Shown: in pieces, positions 45,527 through 55,502 of the stretch
Position numbering within the stretch: position 1 is the first letter of the stretch
Layout: each line of letters starts with the position of its first letter
Assembly (NCBI GenBank): GCA_947494445.1
Contig: CANLVD010000004.1
Location: forward strand, 124,001-188,000
Direction of reading: 5' to 3'
Length of the DNA: 64,000 bases
Source: an uncultured Paracoccaceae bacterium
GTDB taxonomy: Bacteria; Pseudomonadota; Alphaproteobacteria; Rhodobacterales; Rhodobacteraceae
Notes under the pieces: generated by a model
Told to the model about the DNA's origin: nothing
Database searches by the model: none
Seen by the model: the letters and a program-made list of their open reading frames with translations, nothing else
Program-made: the position numbers and the translations under genes

Positions 45527-47052
45527 CTCAATCCGTTCCCATCATCGCCGCCAAGGCCTCCGCAAAAGTCGATCTCGAGGCTGGCAAAGACTATTTCTGG
45601 TGCCGCTGTGGACGATCAAAGAGTCAGCCGTTTTGCGACGGATCTCACGCCGGGACCGGGATTGAGCCGCTGAAATTTACGGCCGACAAGGATGGCTCGG
45701 CAGCCCTTTGCCAATGCAAATCTAGTGCTAATGCGCCGTTTTGCGATGGATCGCATACTCGCCTTGGCGAAGCCGCGGTTGGGGATGCGGCACCTGCGCC
45801 AAAGTCCGATATCCCTCAGGCCACACCAACCCCCGAAGAACCCACAGTTGCGCGTATCCATGCACTGGCGAAAGACGGGCTGAGCAAGCTGGGCCATCAC
45901 GGCGAAATGGGCTCCATGGGCGTGCCGCGCAAGGACTTGCCGCATTGGGATGACATTCAGGTGTTGCCTGCGCAGATGGCCCGCAAACCACTTCTTGATG
46001 ACGCGTCAGTGGCGACCTCGGTCATCATTGGACCTCGAGCGGCCAAGCCTTTGCAGATCGATATCCCGCTTTTTGTCTCCGACATGAGCTATGGCGCGCT
46101 GTCCGAAGAGGCCAAAACTGGATTGTCGCGTGGGGCGCAGATGGCTGGGACTGGTATTTGCTCAGGCGAAGGCGGGATGCTGCCCGAAGAGCAGGCCGAA
46201 AACAGTCGCTATTTCTACGAACTTGCTTCCGCTGGTTTCGGCTGGTCATTGGATCATGTCGAAAAGGTGCAGGCCTTCCACTTCAAGGGCGGCCAAGGGG
46301 CCAAGACCGGCACTGGCGGGCATCTGCCCGGCGACAAGGTGCAAGGCAAGATTGCTGAGGTACGTGGGTTGGAGCCGGGCCAGTCTGCGATTTCGCCGTC
46401 AACGTTCCCTGACCTGCACACACCTGCGGACTTCAAGCGGATCGCTGATCAGGTGCGGGAACGTTCGGGGGGCATTCCCATCGGGTTCAAACTATCCGCA
46501 AATCATATTGAGGATGACATCGACTTCGCGCTAGAGGCCAGCGCGGACTACATCATCTTGGACGGCCGTGGCGGTGGCACGGGTGCAGCCCCACTCATAT
46601 TCCGCGACCACATTTCGGTACCGACGATCCCGGCACTGGCACGCGCACGCAAGCATTTGGATGCGCGGACAGGACGCGAGGTGACGTTGGTGATCACCGG
46701 CGGGCTACGCGTCGCTGAAGACTTTACCAAAGCATTGGCCTTGGGCGCGGATGCAATCGCCGTCAGCAACTCCGCCATGCAAGCCGTCGGATGTATCGCG
46801 GCACGGATGTGCAACTCCAACAACTGCCCTGTCGGTGTGGCCACGCAGAAACCAAAACTGCGCAAACGGCTGGACGTGCAGACTGGCGCGGAACGCCTGG
46901 CGCGTTATTTTGGGGCAAGTGTGGAACTGATGCAGGTTCTGGCTCGCGCCTGCGGCCATGACAGCCTGTCTGGCTTAACACAGCGCGACATAACGACATG
47001 GAAGCGCGAGGTCGCAGAGCTGAGCGGTATTCGCTTCGCTGGCGTGTGCTAG
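45523..47052 (+). CDS. Fusion of two CDGSH iron-sulfur domains with a glutamate-synthase-like FMN domain
   Basis: 509 residues. Two N-terminal CDGSH motifs with full [2Fe-2S] ligands (C27, C29, C38, H42 and C63, C65, C74, H78), a proline-rich linker (about 90-110), then a GltS-type FMN barrel (about 130-500): DMSYGALSEEAK, GEGGMLPEE, GGQGAKTGTGGHLPG, GRGGGTGAAP. The [3Fe-4S] cysteines C424, C430, C435 are retained. No amidotransferase domain, so it is not a glutamate synthase but a multi-cluster flavoprotein; electron flow from CDGSH to FMN is inferred. Confidence 0.88.
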   Translation: MTQSVPIIAAKASAKVDLEAGKDYFWCRCGRSKSQPFCDGSHAGTGIEPLKFTADKDGSAALCQCKSSANAPFCDGSHTRLGEAAVGDAAPAPKSDIPQATPTPEEPTVARIHALAKDGLSKLGHHGEMGSMGVPRKDLPHWDDIQVLPAQMARKPLLDDASVATSVIIGPRAAKPLQIDIPLFVSDMSYGALSEEAKTGLSRGAQMAGTGICSGEGGMLPEEQAENSRYFYELASAGFGWSLDHVEKVQAFHFKGGQGAKTGTGGHLPGDKVQGKIAEVRGLEPGQSAISPSTFPDLHTPADFKRIADQVRERSGGIPIGFKLSANHIEDDIDFALEASADYIILDGRGGGTGAAPLIFRDHISVPTIPALARARKHLDARTGREVTLVITGGLRVAEDFTKALALGADAIAVSNSAMQAVGCIAARMCNSNNCPVGVATQKPKLRKRLDVQTGAERLARYFGASVELMQVLARACGHDSLSGLTQRDITTWKREVAELSGIRFAGVC

Positions 47053-47131
47053 GCACATACCCGCCCTGCCAAAGTCCCAACTTGTGCACGCCCAATGGCA
47101 CCCCCAGATGGGATCGGAAAGGAGACATCCA

Positions 47132-47698
47132 ATGCTCGATACATATACCATCCGCCAAGACGAAATGCCCCAAGAGATGCGGTTTCTCTTGGATCAGTAC
47201 CCGCGCGACGCATGGGACGCGCATCCCGGCTTCAAAGAGAAGACCCGTCATTGGCTTGGCGCGCATCAGATGTTCCGCCGGGTGTCTGAGCGGGTCCGGT
47301 TGGATGCTGAGGCGCTGTTGAACAAAGATATGGCTCTCGACGATTATGCCGGGCGGCTCTCCTACTATGGTGGCAATCTGGTCGGGAACTTGCATGGACA
47401 TCATGGCTGGGAAGATCACAGCTATTTTCCAGAATTGTCCGCTGCCGACCCGCGTTTCGAAGCAGGGTTAGAGGTGTTGGAAAAGGATCATGCCGATCTG
47501 GACAAGGTGCTGGATGACTTCACCCGACAGGCCAACCGCGTGATCAAACTGACGCATCTCGATGCAGCGCAGGCGCTTGAAGAGGCGGCTGACGTGCATC
47601 AAACCAGTGCGGTGATCGAGGCTTTTTTGAAACGCCATCTTGGCGATGAAGAAGAACTGGCCGTGCCAATCATCTTGCATCACCGGCTGAGAGGGTGA
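47132..47698 (+). CDS. Hemerythrin-like (HHE) cation-binding protein
   Basis: 188 residues, ATG at 47132 with GGAGACATCC before it. Four-helix layout with histidines and acidic residues spaced as in HHE proteins: LGAHQMFRR, GNLHGHHGWEDHSYFPEL, LEKDHADLDK, FLKRHLGDEEEL. Expected diiron or other cation site for O2, NO or redox sensing. Sits between the CDGSH fusion and the second GST-like gene. Confidence 0.85.
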   Translation: MLDTYTIRQDEMPQEMRFLLDQYPRDAWDAHPGFKEKTRHWLGAHQMFRRVSERVRLDAEALLNKDMALDDYAGRLSYYGGNLVGNLHGHHGWEDHSYFPELSAADPRFEAGLEVLEKDHADLDKVLDDFTRQANRVIKLTHLDAAQALEEAADVHQTSAVIEAFLKRHLGDEEELAVPIILHHRLRG

Positions 47699-47708
47699 AG
47701 GGTCTCGA

Positions 47709-48728
47709 ATGACCAAAAACACCGCGACTGAAGAAGACCAAACCAAAGCCAATGAACGCCGCGCACAGGGTGAATTTGTGCGCGGCGTCAGTGGCTTTCG
47801 CGCGTGGATCGGTGATCCGGACTTCCCGCCAGAGCCGGGGAGGTACCATCTGTTTGTGGCGCTGAATTGCCCGTGGTGCCACCGGGTGACCTTGGCCCGT
47901 GCTGTGTTGGGGTTGCAGGACAGCATCACGATGGATGTGGCCTTTCCCAATCGCACAGATGAGGCTGACCCAGTTGGTCCAAACCTGTGGGAGTTCGCGC
48001 CAAACCGAATTGCATCGCTCACCGGTGCAAGGCTGCCCGAGTGCACACCAGAAACCGGCACGGGTGAAGGGTTGCGCTTGGCCAAGGAAATCTATCAGCG
48101 TGAAGGTTCGGACGAGCAATCAGTCCCGATCCTTTACGACAAAATCGCGCGCCGCATCGTCAACAATGAAAGCGCCGAGATCATCCGGATGCTGGACCAA
48201 CACTCCGAAGCTCTTGGTGGCGCAGCGCATCGTCCGATCCTCGTGCCGGACGATCTGGTGCTGCAAAACGATATGGATGCTCTGAATGAGCGTATCTATG
48301 TGACGATCAACAATGGCGCCTACAAAGCTGGGTTCTCGTCGGATCAGGCGATCTATGCTGAGGCTTACCAAGCCTATTTCGAAACCCTCGCGTTTCTCGA
48401 AGAGTTGTTGTCCGATGGTCGTGCGTTTCTGACTGGTGATGCCTTTACCGAGGTCGATCTGCGGCTTTTCCCGACGCTGTATCGGCACGATCCCGTGTAC
48501 TATCTCCGTATGAAGTTAAACGGCGCGCGAATATTGGACTACCCGCATTTGTGGCGGTGGCTCTGCCGAGTCTATGCGCTCGGTGGAGTTGCTGATGCCG
48601 GGTCGCTGATCCATTGCCGTCAGGGCTACTTTGGACGGTCGTGGAATGGCGTGGTGCCGTTGGGGCCACAAATGCCGATGAGCTATCCCGAAGCGTATCG
48701 GCATCCAAACTTGGGTCAAAGCACCTAA
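47709..48728 (+). CDS. Second glutathionyl-hydroquinone-reductase-like GST
   Basis: 339 residues, active site NCPWCHR with C54 and an extra C57 giving CxxC where the first paralogue has CPWA. The rest follows the GS-HQR pattern (VPILYDK, NNESAEIIRMLD, NNGAYKAGFSSDQ, RHDPVYYLRMKLNG). The CxxC may give thiol-disulfide activity as well. Starts 11 bases after the hemerythrin gene; last gene of the cluster. Confidence 0.88.
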   Translation: MTKNTATEEDQTKANERRAQGEFVRGVSGFRAWIGDPDFPPEPGRYHLFVALNCPWCHRVTLARAVLGLQDSITMDVAFPNRTDEADPVGPNLWEFAPNRIASLTGARLPECTPETGTGEGLRLAKEIYQREGSDEQSVPILYDKIARRIVNNESAEIIRMLDQHSEALGGAAHRPILVPDDLVLQNDMDALNERIYVTINNGAYKAGFSSDQAIYAEAYQAYFETLAFLEELLSDGRAFLTGDAFTEVDLRLFPTLYRHDPVYYLRMKLNGARILDYPHLWRWLCRVYALGGVADAGSLIHCRQGYFGRSWNGVVPLGPQMPMSYPEAYRHPNLGQST

Positions 48729-49040
48729 TCTGAGCCACCGCAATTCGATCTCAGGAGCATCATGCAAACGCTAAAGCGGCCATTTGAGCATCTGCAGCGA
48801 ATTGGCGCTTGTCCGCGTTATTTGAGTACGGCCCGCATCAGGTCTTGCTCGTGCGGTGAAAGTCCGCAATGCGGGCTGCACACGCAGAATTCCGGAGCCC
48901 TGTCCTAAGTTACCTATTGGCCGCGAGTATTTTCGCACGTCGCTTTCGCGCAAATTGCCAAGAACTCTGCACCTCCGGTCATGCTTCGAAAGCGTCAGAT
49001 CGGCGACAAGTCCTGCATCAACAACTCAGGACATGAACCA
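48729..49040. other. Intergenic stretch without recognised gene
   Basis: About 310 bases. Short frames only; no terminator-like hairpin with T-run or RNA gene was found by eye. Confidence 0.4.
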
Positions 49041-49487
49041 ATGATACGTGATTTCGAAACCAAAGATACCGACGCGGTCGTGACGGTCTGGTGCGCTGCG
49101 ACTCAAGTCGCGCATCCGTTTTTAGCCGACGACTTCGTGGAACAGGAGACTGAGAATCTTCGCAATATCTACCTCGTCCACGCCTCGACGCGTGTGCCCG
49201 AGAAGGATGGCCAGGTCGTGGGCTTCATCGCCATGATCGGCAATGAGATCGGCGGATTGTTTCTTGATCCTGCCTTGCACGGAAACGGACTCGGGCGCGG
49301 ATTGGTCGACGATGCCGCTCGGAAACTCGGCAGTCTTGAAGTCGAGGTGTTCGAGCGCAACGCCGTTGGCCGCCGATTTTATGACGGTTATGGTTTTCAC
49401 CCTGTCGGATCATCTACCCATGAGGCGACAGGCGAAACAGTTCTGCGACTTGCCTGCCAGGCGGCGAAGGAGGAGGCAGTGGTATGA
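49041..49487 (+). CDS. GNAT-family N-acetyltransferase
   Basis: 148 residues from the ATG at 49041. GNAT fold with acetyl-CoA pyrophosphate loop LHGNGLGRGLVDDA (about 85-98) and the C-terminal NAVGRRFYDGYGFHPVG signature. Substrate unknown. Its stop overlaps the start of a small membrane protein gene (ATGA). Confidence 0.88.
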   Translation: MIRDFETKDTDAVVTVWCAATQVAHPFLADDFVEQETENLRNIYLVHASTRVPEKDGQVVGFIAMIGNEIGGLFLDPALHGNGLGRGLVDDAARKLGSLEVEVFERNAVGRRFYDGYGFHPVGSSTHEATGETVLRLACQAAKEEAVV

Positions 49488-49834
49488 CCTACATCGTGTA
49501 TCCCTTCGCCACTGTAGGGTTTGCCGCCGTTATTCTGCTGACCACCGGCCTTTGGTTGGACATCAGTGATTTCGACAAAACCAGCGGCGGGTATGAAGCG
49601 CACTATGAGGGCGTTACCGGTGAGCCGGTCGACTGGTTTGCAATGGACCGGACCGCCACTGGGATTGCCAAGCGCGGATACGTTGTGAACGTCCTTGTAG
49701 ACGCGACCACCGGAATGATCACCTTCGAGATTTTCAGGCTGAAGATCCCATTCCGCCAGTTTTCTGGCCGGGCGCTGGTTGTTCACAAACCTCACGAGGC
49801 TTTCACTGCCATGGGGTTTGAGCCGGGCTTTTGA
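49484..49834 (+). CDS. Small membrane-anchored protein of unknown function
   Basis: 116 residues: one N-terminal membrane helix (about 5-25) and a soluble C-terminal part without known motif. Translationally coupled to the GNAT gene and followed by a good terminator, so the pair is a two-gene operon. Confidence 0.6.
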   Translation: MTYIVYPFATVGFAAVILLTTGLWLDISDFDKTSGGYEAHYEGVTGEPVDWFAMDRTATGIAKRGYVVNVLVDATTGMITFEIFRLKIPFRQFSGRALVVHKPHEAFTAMGFEPGF

Positions 49835-49852
49835 ATAAAGTCTCTTCCTTAG

Positions 49853-49881
49853 AAAGGGCGTGCTGTCAGCGCGCCCTTTTT
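49853..49881 (+). terminator. Rho-independent terminator
   Basis: AAAGGGCG and CGCCCTTT enclose a short loop, followed by further T residues. Directly downstream of the GNAT/membrane-protein operon. Confidence 0.75.
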
Positions 49882-50012
49882 CGTTGCGATGTCGATCTGC
49901 GCGATCGGTCAAATCTCGCGCGCGGCCCGTCAATCACAGCCGCATCGACCGGTCCTAGGGTTGGGTCACCAGCGCGATCACGCGTCTTTCAAACAAAAGG
50001 ATACACAGACCC

Positions 50013-51199
50013 ATGCCTAACAAATATCTCATTATTGGCGCCACAGGCGCGATCGGACATGCCTTCGCAACAGCCCTTCAGGGGGCAGGCGAGCAGGCCA
50101 CGCTTCTGGTGCGTGACCGCCGAAAGGCCATCGCGAATTTTGACGACACGCGCGGCTTCACTATCGTGGAGGGCGACGTGAATGATACCTCGCTTCTCAA
50201 GAGTATCGCGGAAGGAACCGAGTTTATCTTCCATGGTGCCAACTTATCCTACGAACACTGGGCGGCGGCGATGCCGATCATGACCCAAAGCGTGATTGAG
50301 GCCGCAGAGCATTCCGGCGCTACCGTGATCTTCCCCGGCAACAACTATAACTTTGGCCAAACCGACCAACCCATAAGTGAAATCACACCGTTCCATCCCT
50401 CGGCACCGCTGGGCAAGGTTCGGGTCGATCTGGAAAAAATGCTGCAACGCGCGACCGATCAGGGCCGCATTCGCACGCTCGTCATCCGGATGGCCGAGAT
50501 TTGGGGGCCAAACGTCACCAACAGACAGTTTGCCCCCGTGTTTGAAAATGCGCTCAAGGGCAAGGCGATGCCGTGGTTGATCTCGACCGAGCCTGCGCAG
50601 CAGTTGCTCTATGCGTCCGACGCGGGTCGGGCGATGGTTGCCTTGACGCAAGATCGCGAGCGCAACGCCTACGAGGTGGTCAACGTAGGTGGTACACTCG
50701 TGCCGTCTGTGCAGCCTGGCTGGAGCAGATTGCAGATGTTGCTGAAGTACCGACTAAAATCAGCGTGACCCCGAAGCTGATGGTGTCGGCTCTGGGGCGG
50801 GTTATTCCGGTGATGCGGGAAGTCGCGTCGCTATCCTACATGTACGAGACGACGGTGGTTTTGAATGACGCCAGGTTCCGCCACGCGCACCCCGACTTTG
50901 TGCAGACGCCGATGCGTAAGGCGATCGCCGAGACGCTTGCCTGGTTCAAGGCCCATGGGGAGGATGCTCCTGTCAAACGCAAAGCACGCAGAAAGGACAG
51001 GATCGACGGTGCCGTCCGCTTTGCAGTCGATAACCTCGCCATCGGCGTATTTCCAGCGATCCTCGCATTCGTCGCCATGCAATTGCCTGTACTGGAAGGC
51101 TTCCTGCCGTATCTGGCCGTGGCCGCTGGCATCTACTGGACCCCGGGACTGCACAGCCAGACAAACCGGTTGCGCGAAAGTAACACCAAAGTTGCTTAG
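50013..51199 (+). pseudogene. NAD-dependent epimerase/dehydratase-like gene with a frameshift
   Basis: N-terminal Rossmann domain with GATGAIGHAFA (8-18) and the SDR-extended fold to NVGGTLVPSV near 50705; the natural continuation AWLEQIADVAEVPTKISVTPKLM... lies one frame over and runs to 51199, ending in two hydrophobic segments. A single-base change around 50712-50720 restores about 395 residues. As written the protein ends at 50768 (251 residues). Recent mutation or sequencing error. Confidence 0.7.
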
Positions 51200-51510
51200 G
51201 CATTGGACGCTCTGAAGTCGCTCGGTGTCTGGCCGGTCCACTTCTTGAATGACCGCGAAAAGACTGACACCTCGGAGTACCCCAGGAGGTAGGCAATCTC
51301 GTCATTGCCTACCTCTCCGGCCTTCAGGAATTCCTCGGCCAGATCGCGCCGTGCGTCGGCAAGAACGTTGGAATAACTGGTTTGCTCGTCCGACAGTCGT
51401 TGCTGCAACTTCCGAACGCTGACCACCAAATCTGCCGCGACCCGTTCGACGCTCGGTGCTTCCCCCTTCAACGCGTCAGGTGACTGCATGAGAAACGTCC
51501 GTAAATCCAT
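51196..51510 (-). CDS. Short AraC-type helix-turn-helix protein (DNA-binding domain only)
   Basis: 104 residues (ATG at 51510; a TTG at 51528 is also in frame). The two helix-turn-helix units are complete (VERVAADLVVSVRKLQQRL; DEIAYLLGYSEVSVFSRSFKKWTG), ending TPSDFR as in full AraC regulators of the arabinose-binding type, which carry about 230 more N-terminal residues. Either a truncated gene or a stand-alone domain. Confidence 0.65.
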   Translation of the reverse strand: MDLRTFLMQSPDALKGEAPSVERVAADLVVSVRKLQQRLSDEQTSYSNVLADARRDLAEEFLKAGEVGNDEIAYLLGYSEVSVFSRSFKKWTGQTPSDFRASNA

Positions 51511-51588
51511 CTTCGCTTGCCTTAACAAATGATAATGCGGGTGAATTCGTCTGAAGGCATGTGTGGCACAGGTGTAGGAGTTTACAGA

Positions 51589-52146
51589 ATGACGGACAGA
51601 ATACTGTCAAAACACATTGGAATGATTGCGATTGGCTCAGGAATGATTGCTGCTTTGATCTACTTGCTGATGATCAATGTCACGCTCGCCCATATCGAAA
51701 TGGTCTCGGGACATGTGCCTTTCGACATGCGTCCCTTCGGCTATGGGCCGACTGAGGCCACGACGCTTCTTGAGGCGCTAGGGGTGGAAGGGCGCAAGTA
51801 TTACCTCAGTCACCAGATAACCTTGGATACACTATATCCTGCCATACTCGCGTTGACTTTGATCGCAACGATTTGCTGGTTTGGACAACACATTCCAAAC
51901 ACCAGGCTTCTCCGCATTGGCATCGTCCTTTCGATTGGCACTGCTCTGTTCGACAATGTTGAGAACCTTGGTATCGTGGCAATGATCTGGAGCTGGCCAG
52001 AGGTTTCTGTTCCTCTGGTGTACGCCGTCAGCACAGCCACAAATCTCAAGTCCGTTTCAACAACTTTGGCGGTGCTGTTCCTTCTTCTCGTGGGTTTTAT
52101 TTGGACCCGGCTATCCAAAAGCAAACCTTCAACCAAAGCTGGGTAA
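51589..52146 (+). CDS. Four-helix membrane protein of unknown function
   Basis: 185 residues from the ATG at 51589, selected for AGGAG 9 bases upstream. Hydrophobic segments near 10-30, 80-98, 108-130 and 150-172. The loop around MRPFGYGPTEATTLLEALG is conserved-looking but no function is recognised. Divergent from the short AraC-type gene. Confidence 0.65.
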   Translation: MTDRILSKHIGMIAIGSGMIAALIYLLMINVTLAHIEMVSGHVPFDMRPFGYGPTEATTLLEALGVEGRKYYLSHQITLDTLYPAILALTLIATICWFGQHIPNTRLLRIGIVLSIGTALFDNVENLGIVAMIWSWPEVSVPLVYAVSTATNLKSVSTTLAVLFLLLVGFIWTRLSKSKPSTKAG

Positions 52147-52266
52147 CGAAAGCTTTTCCCGCAGAGCGGTCATCTAGGCTTGAGTTTGGCCTGCCGCAGC
52201 GCTGCCAGTCCGGATTGGACGGAATGCGGACCTTCGCTACGAGTGATGGGTCTTTCCGAGTTTGTA

Positions 52267-55110
52267 TCAATCACCTGCATCAGAATAGTGTTCCATCGGA
52301 GGGCAACTGCACGTCAGGTTTCTGTCGCCCCAGACGTTATCGACCCGGTTTACCGGTGCCCAGTACTTGTCCACCCGGAAAGCGCCCGGCGGAAAGCATC
52401 CGGTTTCGCGCGAGTATGGTCTGTCCCAGTCCTTCACGAGGTCCTCCATGGTGTGAGGCGCATTTTTCAGCGGATTGTTCTCAGGGTCGACCTTGCCGTT
52501 CTCTATGTCTGCGATCTCGGCCCGGATTGCGAGCATGGCATCGCAAAATCGGTCAAGTTCGGCCTTGGTCTCAGATTCTGTAGGTTCGATCATCAAGGTG
52601 CCTGCCACGGGCCAGCTCATCGTGGGGGCATGGAAGCCACAGTCGATCAGCCGTTTGGCGATGTCATCCACGGTGATATGAGCGCTGGTGGCAAAGGGCC
52701 GAGTGTCAATGATGCATTCATGGGCGACCCGACCTGTTGGCCCCTTGTAAAGGACGTCAAATGCCCCTTCGAGCCGCTTGGCTATGTAGTTAGCGTTCAA
52801 TATTGCAACGCGCGTCGCCTGCGTTAATCCATCGCCGCCCATCATCAGGCAATAGGCCCAGGAAATTGGTAGAAGTGATGGTGATCCAAAGGCCGCCGCA
52901 GACACTGCTCCTTCGCCAGATGTCGGGTCGCCGGGCAAATGCGGAACGAGATGGGATTTGACGCCAATTGGCCCCATACCGGGACCGCCACCACCATGGG
53001 GGATGCAGAACGTCTTATGCAGGTTCAAATGACTCACATCGCCGCCCAAATCACCAGGCCGCGACAGTCCGACCATGGCATTCATATTGGCCCCGTCGAT
53101 GTAGACCTGACCGCCGTGGTCATGCACGATCTTGCAGACATCGATGACAGTTTCTTCAAACACGCCGTGAGTGGATGGATAGGTGATCATACAGCCTGCA
53201 AGATTGTCCTCATGCTCCTTAGCCTTGGCGCGGAAGTCATCCAGATCAATGTCGCCGTTAGCGGCTGACATGATTGGTACAACCTTCCAGCCAACCATCT
53301 GGGCCGAGGCCGGATTGGTCCCATGCGCGGACATTGGGATCAGGCAGATGTTGCGGTGACCTTGGCCGTTCGCGCGGTGATAGCTCGCAATTGATAACAG
53401 ACCTGCGTATTCACCCTGCGCGCCCGAGTTGGGCTGCATTGATACCGCGTCATACCCTGTCACATCACAGAGCTTGGCGGACAGATCATCGATCATTTCC
53501 ATGTAACCCGACGCCTGATCGCGGGGAATGTAGGGATGCAAAAGCGAGAATTCATCCCATGACACCGGCATCATTTCAGCGGCTGAATTGAGCTTCATCG
53601 TACAGGACCCCAGCGGGATCATAGCACGATCAAGGGCAAGGTCGCGGTCAGCCAAGCGGCGCATATAGCGCATCATTTCGGTCTCGGCGCGATTCATGTG
53701 GAACACCGGATGGGTGAGGTATTCCGTGGTGCGGATCAGTTTTTCCGGCATATGATAATGCGGCGTATAATCTTTGTCTTGGCGGTCGATTCCAAAGGAC
53801 CGCCAGACGGCCTCTATCGTGGCAGGGCGAGTGCGTTCGTCCAGCGTGATGCCCACTTGGGTGGTGCCAACGGCCCGCAGGTTAATGCCTTCATCTACCG
53901 CCGATTTCATTACGGCAGCTTGCAGCGGGCCAACCTCGACGGTGATCGTGTCAAAAAACGTGGCGGGACGCACGTCAAAGCCCGCGTCTTTGATCCCCTC
54001 GGCCAGTCGTGCGGTCTTGCGATGGATCCGCTGGGCAATCGCCTTTAGGCCCTCAGGGCCATGAAACACACAATAGAAGCCCGCCATGACGGCCAATAGT
54101 GCCTGCGCTGTGCAAACGTTCGACGTCGCCTTTTCGCGGCGGATATGTTGCTCGCGGGTTTGCAGCGACAGACGATAGGCGCGGTTGCCGTGGCTGTCGA
54201 TGGACACACCAACAAGCCGCCCCGGCATTGAACGGGCATAGCTCTGTTTGGTTGCCATATAGGCGGCATGAGGGCCGCCGTAGCCGACAGGCACACCAAA
54301 CCGTTGCGTGCTGCCGACCGCAATATCAGCGCCCATCGCACCGGGTTCTTTGAGCAACGTCAGCGACAGTGGATCGGCGGCAATTATGCCGATGGCTTTA
54401 CTGTCATGCAGTTTGGCAATTTCTGGGGTGAAATCGCGCAGGTGTCCGAAGGTCCCGGGATACTGGAAGATCGCGCCGAAAACGGCTGTGGCGTCCAGAG
54501 CATCCGGCTTGCCTACAGTAATCTCGATCCCCAAGGGCGCTGCGCGTGTTTTCATAACCGCGATGTTTTGCGGATGGCAGTTTTCGTCGATGAAGAACCC
54601 ATTAACTTTCGTTTTGGCGACCCGCTGCGCCATGGTCATCGCCTCGGCACATGCCGTCGCCTCATCGAGCAAAGAGGCGTTTGCAATCTCCAATCCGGTC
54701 AGGTCAGAAACCATAGTTTGGAAATTCAAAAGTGCCTCAAGCCTTCCCTGCGAAATCTCCGGCTGGTAGGGGGTATAGGCGGTGTACCAGGCGGGATTCT
54801 CAAAGATATTCCGCTGGATTGCTGGCGGCGTGACCGTCCCGTGATAACCTTGCCCAATCAACGAAGTCAGAACCTTGTTCTTGGACGCCGTGACCTTCAT
54901 GTGATGCAGCAACTCACGCTCTGACATCGGCTTGCCAAAATCCAGCGGTTTGGCCTGCCTGATCTTGGGAGGAAGTGTGTCAGAGATGAGCGCATCCAGA
55001 TCCTCTGCCCCCACAACTTTCAACATCTCCGCCATTTCGGCGGGCGATGGTCCGATGTGACGCCGATTGGCGAAATCATAGGGCAGATAGTCTGTGGGGG
55101 TGAAGGTCAT
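52267..55110 (-). CDS. gcvP: Glycine dehydrogenase (decarboxylating), P-protein of the glycine cleavage system
   Basis: 947 residues, full length for the fused (N+C domain) P-protein. PLP lysine in [17 protein letters not shown] near residue 700 and the glycine-rich loop after it; N-terminal half carries [15 protein letters not shown] and [16 protein letters not shown]. It decarboxylates glycine and passes aminomethyl to the lipoyl arm of GcvH. Last gene of gcvTHP. Confidence 0.97.
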   Translation of the reverse strand: MTFTPTDYLPYDFANRRHIGPSPAEMAEMLKVVGAEDLDALISDTLPPKIRQAKPLDFGKPMSERELLHHMKVTASKNKVLTSLIGQGYHGTVTPPAIQRNIFENPAWYTAYTPYQPEISQGRLEALLNFQTMVSDLTGLEIANASLLDEATACAEAMTMAQRVAKTKVNGFFIDENCHPQNIAVMKTRAAPLGIEITVGKPDALDATAVFGAIFQYPGTFGHLRDFTPEIAKLHDSKAIGIIAADPLSLTLLKEPGAMGADIAVGSTQRFGVPVGYGGPHAAYMATKQSYARSMPGRLVGVSIDSHGNRAYRLSLQTREQHIRREKATSNVCTAQALLAVMAGFYCVFHGPEGLKAIAQRIHRKTARLAEGIKDAGFDVRPATFFDTITVEVGPLQAAVMKSAVDEGINLRAVGTTQVGITLDERTRPATIEAVWRSFGIDRQDKDYTPHYHMPEKLIRTTEYLTHPVFHMNRAETEMMRYMRRLADRDLALDRAMIPLGSCTMKLNSAAEMMPVSWDEFSLLHPYIPRDQASGYMEMIDDLSAKLCDVTGYDAVSMQPNSGAQGEYAGLLSIASYHRANGQGHRNICLIPMSAHGTNPASAQMVGWKVVPIMSAANGDIDLDDFRAKAKEHEDNLAGCMITYPSTHGVFEETVIDVCKIVHDHGGQVYIDGANMNAMVGLSRPGDLGGDVSHLNLHKTFCIPHGGGGPGMGPIGVKSHLVPHLPGDPTSGEGAVSAAAFGSPSLLPISWAYCLMMGGDGLTQATRVAILNANYIAKRLEGAFDVLYKGPTGRVAHECIIDTRPFATSAHITVDDIAKRLIDCGFHAPTMSWPVAGTLMIEPTESETKAELDRFCDAMLAIRAEIADIENGKVDPENNPLKNAPHTMEDLVKDWDRPYSRETGCFPPGAFRVDKYWAPVNRVDNVWGDRNLTCSCPPMEHYSDAGD

Positions 55111-55125
55111 GGCAGGCTCCGAAAT

Positions 55126-55485
55126 TTAGGCGATCAAGGCGTTATAGGCGGCTTCGTCCATCAAGCTGTCCATCTGCGACGGGTCAGTGGGTCTAATTTT
55201 GAAGAACCAGCCAGCACCAATCGCATCTTCATTTGCGAGTCCGGGATTGTCGGCAAGCGCGGCGTTTACCTCTACGATTTCTCCGTCAATAGAGGCTGTG
55301 ATATCAGAGGCAGCTTTGACACTTTCGATCACAACGACCTCTTCGTCTTTGGTCACCACGGTGCCGACTTCGGGCAGTTCAACGAATACTATGTCGCCCA
55401 ATTGGGTTGTTGCGTGTTCCGTAATGCCCACCACGACAACGTCGTTTTCTGGGCGTAGCCATTCGTGCTCTTCAGTGAATTTCAT
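55126..55485 (-). CDS. gcvH: Glycine cleavage system H protein
   Basis: 119 residues; lipoylation lysine K57 in VIESVKAAS, N-terminal FTEEHEWLRPE. Shuttles the aminomethyl group between P-, T- and L-proteins. 15 bases upstream of gcvP; AGAAGACAT-type leader before the ATG. Confidence 0.96.
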   Translation of the reverse strand: MKFTEEHEWLRPENDVVVVGITEHATTQLGDIVFVELPEVGTVVTKDEEVVVIESVKAASDITASIDGEIVEVNAALADNPGLANEDAIGAGWFFKIRPTDPSQMDSLMDEAAYNALIA

Positions 55486-55502
55486 ATGTCTTCTCCGTCA
55501 GT

